This document shows, one piece after another, positions 58,572 through 64,000 of a DNA stretch of 64,000 bases. Origin of the DNA: Adiantum capillus-veneris (taxonomy: Eukaryota; Streptophyta; Polypodiopsida; Polypodiales; Pteridaceae); the NCBI GenBank assembly GCA_014529385.2, contig CM043959.1:52079753-52143752 (forward strand), read 5' to 3'. The notes under the pieces were generated by a model, which had not been told where the DNA came from, did no database searches, and saw nothing but the letters and a program-made list of their open reading frames with translations. Both the position numbers and the translations under genes were made by a program. Within the stretch, counting starts at the first letter, position 1. The number at the start of each line of letters is the position of its first letter.

Positions 58572-59665
58572 AATAAATATATGTATGTGTGTATATGTAT
58601 AGAATTTATTAGAATTATGCAAGGTGAAGCTTCACTTTAGCATTCTAAAAAGAATAGAATGCAAGTGAAGTCAAGCGGTGTAAGGATGTGAAATGAAAGG
58701 TCAAATAGAAAGGTTCATTTAATATTTTAAAATGGAAATAACATCTAAGGTAAGTCTCCATCATGGCACTGAAAACAATGAAAGTATGCCTAACCCAAGT
58801 CAACACTAAGGCTTCTTTTAGAAAGCCAAAAAGAAGAAGGAGAAGAGGAGAAGAAAATTTAGAAAAAGGAGGAGAAGAAGAAGAAGCAGAAGGAAAAAAA
58901 AAACAAGTTTTCTTTTGGGAAGAATAAGGTGAAGATAAAGGGGGAAGGGGAGGGAGAGAAGAAAGGAATGTGGGGAAAGAATGAGAGATCTTGGCTTGGA
59001 GGGGAAGAAACGTGGGGAAGGAGAGGAGATCTAGGGCGGTCTCTCTCCCTCGAGCTCTCATCGAAGGGATTTACATGAAAAGGGTGTGTACAAGAGGGTA
59101 ATGGGAAGAAGAGAAGGTGGATAGTCAGGGGAATTTCTCTCTCTCGACCAGGGAGGAGTGAAGACTAAAAAGAAAATCAGCACGTCTTTTTTCCTCTTTT
59201 GACATTGGAGAACATAGGGAGTGTTTTATTCTTGATAGAGCACAGGAGGGGGACTGCAGAGCAGATTTGATAGAATAGGTTTGAAAAGGGTGGATTCCAA
59301 AGCTTGGATCAAAGCTAGCTTGTGATCATTGCGAGCTCGGGTGTATGCCGCCAATGTCGGCTTGAGTATGCAATAGACAAGAACCGCATTTATGATTGGT
59401 TGGAGGCCAGGCAACGCATATTCAACGTGTTGGATGCAAGTGCTCATGATATTACCGTTACCCAAGATTTTAAACAATTTTTGGTGATTATTGAGGGTCA
59501 ATTTCGACTAGACTTTGTACATGATTTGGGATATTCAAGGAATTTAGGGTCGGGATGAAATTGTGTTGCAATTTTCTAGCTTGTTTTGTCTGTTGTCTCT
59601 ATCTCTCTCACAGCCAAAAACCCGGTGCTTTCTTGATCGACCTTGAAGAACCTCTCACTCCGACA
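58128..59665 (+). repeat. 3' LTR of element G with a 0.5-kb insertion
   Basis: 1,538 bp. The LTR homology is split at about 58,290-58,825 by AT-rich sequence containing a (GT)n tract (58,539-58,565). The inserted part has no recognisable terminal repeats. Confidence 0.7.
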
Positions 59666-60330
59666 ATGTGTTTTAAAAAAGGGGCTTGAAAGCAGTGAGG
59701 ATTAAAGAATATTGGTTCCTTTACTTTTCTTTTTTGCAAAACCACAATTATGAGTGATTGTATTGGAGTGTTGTTGCTGCATAGATAAGTTAGGAGGTTT
59801 AGATCTGATTTGTTGCCCACATTTCCAGCCCAATCTTGGCTTGGGCTCTTGAGTTCAAGTCAACCCTATCGCGTGTCTATGTTGTACCTCCCTTTGGAGG
59901 TTCGACGCTATTCCTTGGCATCCACTGCAGTCAGCAGAGAGCACTCAACTTCTTTGTTGGTTGTGCTTGCTATCCAAGCTAGTAATCAGTGTGCTTAACA
60001 TCTCTCCAAGCCGGAGGGTGGGGGGCCACACAATGTCGAGGGAGGACTAGAGGTACCAGCCCTTTTGAGCTAGTGTGCTACTATCCTCCACTTCTCTTTG
60101 TCTTCTGCCCTGATGCGCTACCCACAGGGAATAACCTTTATCTTGTGCGTGATTATTATGCCCACGACACAATAAGGGTTTTTTTTGTTTGGTTTACCTT
60201 GGGCGTTGTCTCAGCCCGCATCTTTGGTGTTAGTCCTTTGCTTTTTTTTGCCCTTTGGTAGAGGCGGGTCCCACTAGATTGTCGCTCTATCTACCAACTC
60301 CCCCTTTACCATTAAGTGTTGCCTCCTTAT
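59666..60330. other. Sequence upstream of LINE-5, possibly its 5' UTR
   Basis: No coding signature. A reading frame at 59,989-60,261 (90 residues) is hydrophobic but of no known family. Confidence 0.3.
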
Positions 60331-63130
60331 GGATTCTAACATGGATGAGGAGATGGTGCCCCTGGAGGAGGACATTCTAAAGTTCTCACAAATTCTTGCA
60401 ACTAGGAAATTGCTGGTGCAGGAGGGTATCATGCTAATGGACGTAGGGACTGGGTTGGCATCTTGATGAACAAGCGTTGATATTTTGATAGGTGAAAATT
60501 TGTCAAAGGGTCCATCTCCAGGTAGAAAATAAAGAAGTTTCAACTCAAAATATATTCCCTATTAAGGAACAACACAAAGTGTTCGACCCTAACACTAAAG
60601 GAGATAACTTTGAGGTAAAGACACTCAAGGCAGGGGTGCGGTGCCCCAAGGCACCATTTGTATGAAAATAGCCAACTTCCCTTAGACCAGGCATCTCATT
60701 TGCAAACATTCTCAAGGGTCCCAAGCCTATGGGTAGTAACAAAGTCACAACGTTGAGGCATTGACTGTTGAAGGTTAGGGAAAACTAATGGAAGTAAAGA
60801 CTCAACTCGAACATAGAATGAAAGAAGATAACAAACATATAGAGATCATCCTTAGTGGTAGAAAAAGACTAGCTCACATCCCAAAAGTAGTGGGATACTC
60901 GAAGATGGGCTTACGGATCGAGCATATAGTGCTTTAAAGAAGTCTCTTCTGCAACAAGTGGAGGTAGTCGAGACTATCACGGTGGCAATCCCGCCAGCAC
61001 TTGTAAAAAAAAAGCTAGCCATGCAAGCAAATCTTTTGCTTGTATTTGGCTTTAGTGGGAGAATCCCAAATAGGTACGAGCTGATACAATGGATTTAGGG
61101 ACCATCAATCCTTGGGTATGAAAGGGCAATTGAAAATACTACATACCTTGCTAAGGGCTTCTGCTCTGTAAGGTACAATTATGACTCTGACGTTGTGAAG
61201 ATCTTGCATAAAGGCACATATAAAGGTCCTTTATTGTTTAATAGAACAATTGTCTATGTTGTACCATAAGAGCTTGTATTTGATTCGACTGAATCCCTCC
61301 AGAGGATTCATCTAATTTGGATCGCGTTTGTAGGGTTGCCAAGTTGGCTCTGGGATAATATTAGGATGCTTTCCAGTCAACTGGGCACCCCCCTATTTGT
61401 TCCTAACAAGAGGGGCCTAGGTAGGTCCTCTTACCGGGTGTGTATAGGCTAGAATGTGTCTAAGACACCACCAAAAAGCATGGTGATCAATGTTGGTTGT
61501 AACTATTTCTCTCAATTTTGCGACTTACTTTGGTGCGTACTTTGAGTGCAACACATTTGGACACTTTGCCAAGGATTTCCCCAGGAGGTCTAAAGTGAAC
61601 TCCGAGCCTACAACCCATGTCTCCAGTTCAAGAGAAGTCAATTATGCCCATGTCAAGGAATCAATAGTGGAAGGGGGTGGAAATCAAGTAAAGAGCTGCG
61701 AAAGGACAAGTATAAGGGAGGAAAAAGAGGCTATGCTCTGTGACAATGAAGTCAACAAATTGCAAGGGAGGAACGTTGAGGTACAGAGCTTCACATTGCA
61801 AAAACCCGAACACCCTTAGAAAGAATACTCGTTTTCTTTTCTTGCACCTTCACCTAAGCTTCTGACATTAACAACTACGTCAGCTGTGAAAGTTGCGGGA
61901 TTGAAGAGGGCCAAAAGGGTGAAGGTAGTGGCAAGAGAATCCTTACCACACTGGAGGCTAATTGAGTCTTGAATGGGATAGGCTCCTTGGCTCCCCCCAC
62001 CTTGCTAAAAGGGGTGACTGGAGCTATCCTCCTTCACAATCCCTTTGAGGTGCTACAAGAAAAGAAATCCCCATACCTTGAAGAACATCCTGATTCTCCT
62101 AGTGGCATGGAGGAGGAGATCGGACATGGATCAGTTGTAGAGGAGTTTGTCCCTCTCTCCAATTATGTAAGCTCTAGCTATGCAATCTTGGAATGTGAAA
62201 CAATTGAAGACCCGGAAGAAGCACACACACTTTTGGGAGGAAGTCAGAAAGGATAAGGAAGTCAATTGCAAGGCCATCCAAGAACATCATTTGGATGCTC
62301 ACAGCAAAAGAAAATATGCATTTGGGAAGAAGTTGGTGTTCTATGGAGAGGGAGTGGATGGGTTCAGTGACGTCCTCTCTATTGTGGACAAGGACTGGGA
62401 CCCAAAGTGGTTCTGAATCACCCTCTGGGAGAGTCTTAGGAGTGAGAGTCATGTGGGAAGATCAACCTTTCACCATAGTAAACATATAGGGTCCCTCCAA
62501 TGCCAAGAATAAAGCCAAATTGTGGATTCCCTTAAGGATTCCCCTATTGAAGGAGAGTGGCCATTGATAGGTGAATTTAATATGGTGGAGAAGAGCAAGG
62601 ATAGAACAAGCTCTGCTAGTCTGTTGGCAGGTTATCACAAAACTAAATGTCTGGGTCTCTATGAGAAATGGGCTACGATGGATCTTTGAAAGTTGGGTCC
62701 CTGGAACAGCACGTCAGGCTTCACGTACACAAGCCTCCAGTATGCTCGTACGATGTCCCATCTTGACAGGTGCTATTGCTCTCACCAAGTTGATTAGATC
62801 TTGTCGCTGCTTGAGATGAAGCTGCTTTCAATGAAGAGCATGTTAGACCATTTACCTTTATGCTTGAAACTCAAGAAAGCCAAGGGGAAGGGGCAGGCCC
62901 CCAAAGGAAGTAAGAAGTTGCTTGTTACTGGGGCACACACCTATTCAAAGACCCTTTGTTTAGAAGGCTTACCATGACAGTTTTGAGCAAACTCAATAAA
63001 GATGTTAATCTGGAAAAACCTAATGCTTGGGACCTATTTTCTAGGAGTATTCAGAAAGCGATCAAAAGCTTGGGTCCTTGGATGAAAAAGGCCAGGGGAG
63101 AGCACTGAAGCAGATTGAAGAGAAGGCTGC
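60330..63130 (+). mobile_element. LINE-5: decayed plant L1-type LINE (ORF1 plus endonuclease)
   Basis: The ORF1 part (about 61,000-61,600) has a DUF4283-like region: TYLAKGFCSVRYNYDSD, GPLLFNRTIVYVVP and IWIAFVGLPSWLWDNI. A decayed zinc knuckle follows (FECNTFGHFAKDFP, near 61,550, with Cys positions lost). The ORF2 part (about 62,460-62,900) keeps endonuclease blocks: IGEFNMVEKSKDRTS (normally GDFN), FTYTSLQYARTMSHLDR and DHLPLCLKLK. I see no reverse transcriptase motif before the end of similarity. There are many stops and frame changes, and it is older than LINE-1 to LINE-4. Confidence 0.6.
61490..61819 (+). pseudogene. LINE-5 ORF1 C-terminal part with degenerate zinc knuckle
   Basis: Open frame of 109 residues. 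The YFECNTFGHFAKDFPRR block is a CCHC knuckle in which only one Cys and the His remain. A Ser/Glu-rich linker follows and the frame ends at 61,819. The parent domain would bind LINE RNA. Confidence 0.5.
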
Positions 63131-63689
63131 TTGTCTTTTGATGGCTGGGTCAACAACACGACATAACTCAACTAAGCCTTATTCTCTAAGAGTTATGGAA
63201 TGCTGAGGATTATGGTTATAAACATCATTTGTAATAAGTAGGTAGTTTAGTAGCAGAAGCCGAGGTGCAATGGAACTTCCAGATTGTAAATACAAAGCCA
63301 TTTGATCCCTCAAACTCTATTTTAGGTTTAACCTAAGGCGACCTTAGTATATAAGGTACCTAGGTCATTTTGTAAAGAAAACTTTTATCATAATGAAGTT
63401 TTAAGCTGCCTTCGACTGTGTGTGAGAGAGAAAGAGAGAGAGAGAGAGAGCATGAGCTCCATCCTTGCACTACTCCCTGCTCGCTCATTGCATTGTAGAT
63501 ATGACTTCACCATCATGCTAGCCTCGGCAAGAGCTACACGACAACGCCAAGCATTTCTTGCGGAACGGAGCATACACACTCGTGCACCTACGAGCTACTT
63601 GTGGCCGTAAGTATATCAAACGATGTCTGTTTTTTGCCTGCAAGTAGTCGCTAGAATTGAAGCGACATAAGCTATGCATAGGTACTCAT
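63131..63689. other. Unassigned sequence with a TATA-like box and (GA)n
   Basis: TATATAAGG at about 63,350 is followed 75 bp later by (GA)n (63,423-63,451) and a possible donor GTAAGTATA near 63,608. This could be an LTR or a 5' gene end, but no partner is visible. Confidence 0.3.
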
Positions 63690-64000
63690 AATCACTCTGC
63701 TAGCATAGCTTAGCTTAGTAATTAGCATGGTAGAGGAGATGAGCATGCCATTGAAGCTTGGCTCTTGGTTGGATTTGCATTCCATAGCCAAGAGTTGTTG
63801 ATGTAGGCCTCTACTTCTCAATGCTTGGAAAAGGAGATGGAGTTCTTGCTCAACACATGAGTTGTGTGTGTGTAGCAAAGTTGGTGTGTGTAAAATGCCA
63901 ACCTCCTCTCTCTTCTTGGTCAACCCCTCTTCCCGAAAGCTCTTGCGGGCTTCCCATTGGTTCCTGCAAAGCTTAGCCAATAGCAATTAAGAAGCATAGT
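63690..64000 (-). repeat. Second copy of the element H LTR repeat (runs off the window)
   Basis: Aligns with about 42,000-42,320 (CTTGGCTCTTGGTTGGATTT, CCATAGCCAAGAG, GATGTAGGC) in the same orientation. Its start in the minus sense lies beyond 64,000. Confidence 0.6.

Larger units (their letters stand above)
54651..59665 (+). mobile_element. Element G: LTR element with gag-like region, no pol
   Basis: The LTRs are at 54,651-55,686 and 58,128-59,665. Both start GGGTAGACACCA and end TCCGACA, with flanks CTGTG (54,646) and ATGTG (59,666), a 4-of-5 target duplication. The primer site region reads TGGTGAACTCGACACG. The interior has a gag-like part at about 55,930-56,200 (FDGKNAEEYLSF, WHTFEETVFQ) and then frames of unknown type (from 56,217). 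One of these has a Cys-rich patch, CGLCTCCSICGDTHYDG near 56,955. There is no reverse transcriptase or integrase. It is non-autonomous, broken and old. The 3' LTR is about 500 bp longer because of an insertion near 58,290-58,825. Confidence 0.7.

Noticed and set aside
59989-60261. 90-residue hydrophobic plus-strand frame
   Set aside because: No homology I can recognise and no neighbouring exon; more likely part of the LINE-5 5' region.

Overview
The window is nuclear DNA of a land plant with a large, transposon-packed genome. A seed-free plant such as a fern is my best guess, but that is inference. The evidence is a plant-type mitochondrial RCC1-family gene, GT-AG introns of many kilobases, LTR elements primed by initiator tRNA-Met, and several LINE families with plant-type ORF1 proteins. 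No bacterial, plastid or rRNA gene is present.

From 1 to about 41.2 kb nearly everything lies inside one host gene on the minus strand. Exon 1 (40,555-41,168) and exon 2 (16,878-17,023) encode the start of a RUG3-like protein and join in phase to restore a Trp codon. Intron 1 is therefore about 23.5 kb, and intron 2 runs off the left edge. Intron 2 holds two Ty3-type LTR remnants (1-3,068; 3,069-about 4,870), LINE-1 (5,190-10,857), LINE-2 (minus, 11,013-15,608), a tRNA-derived SINE (about 15,638-15,775) and a short ORF1-only LINE (15,856-16,531). Intron 1 holds a gag-protease LTR element (17,995-23,338), an LTR remnant (23,339-24,400), a second ORF1-only LINE split by a solo LTR (24,418-25,820), an internally deleted LINE (25,892-26,380), LINE-3 (26,489-31,430), LINE-4 (minus, 31,451-39,007) with a solo LTR in it, and a 5'-truncated LINE-4 relative (39,639-about 40,510). 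The last six units are spaced by (CT)n tracts in one orientation. LINE-1 lies between two (GT)n tracts. This suggests LINE insertion into microsatellites, or LINE tails that seed them.

From 41.4 kb rightwards the sequence is intergenic and older. A Ty3/gypsy integrase-end fossil with its 3' LTR (minus, about 41.9-44.45 kb) is followed by a decayed, spliced gene at 44,916-48,194. Its N-terminal part has a ParB/sulfiredoxin-like motif (DGNHRL) and its C-terminal part looks like a class-beta amino-methyltransferase. That is the most unusual coding sequence in the window. Then come two LTR elements without recognisable reverse transcriptase (49,088-53,401 minus; 54,651-59,665 plus), a gag remnant and a SINE-like tRNA module between them, a decayed DUF4283/endonuclease LINE (about 60.3-63.1 kb), and a second copy of the LTR repeat seen at 42 kb.

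Functionally the only host gene I can name is the RUG3-like one. By its family it should act in mitochondrial nad2 splicing and complex I assembly. The LINE families, the ORF1-only and deleted LINEs and the SINE appear linked: they share 3'-terminal signals that a LINE reverse transcriptase could recognise in trans.
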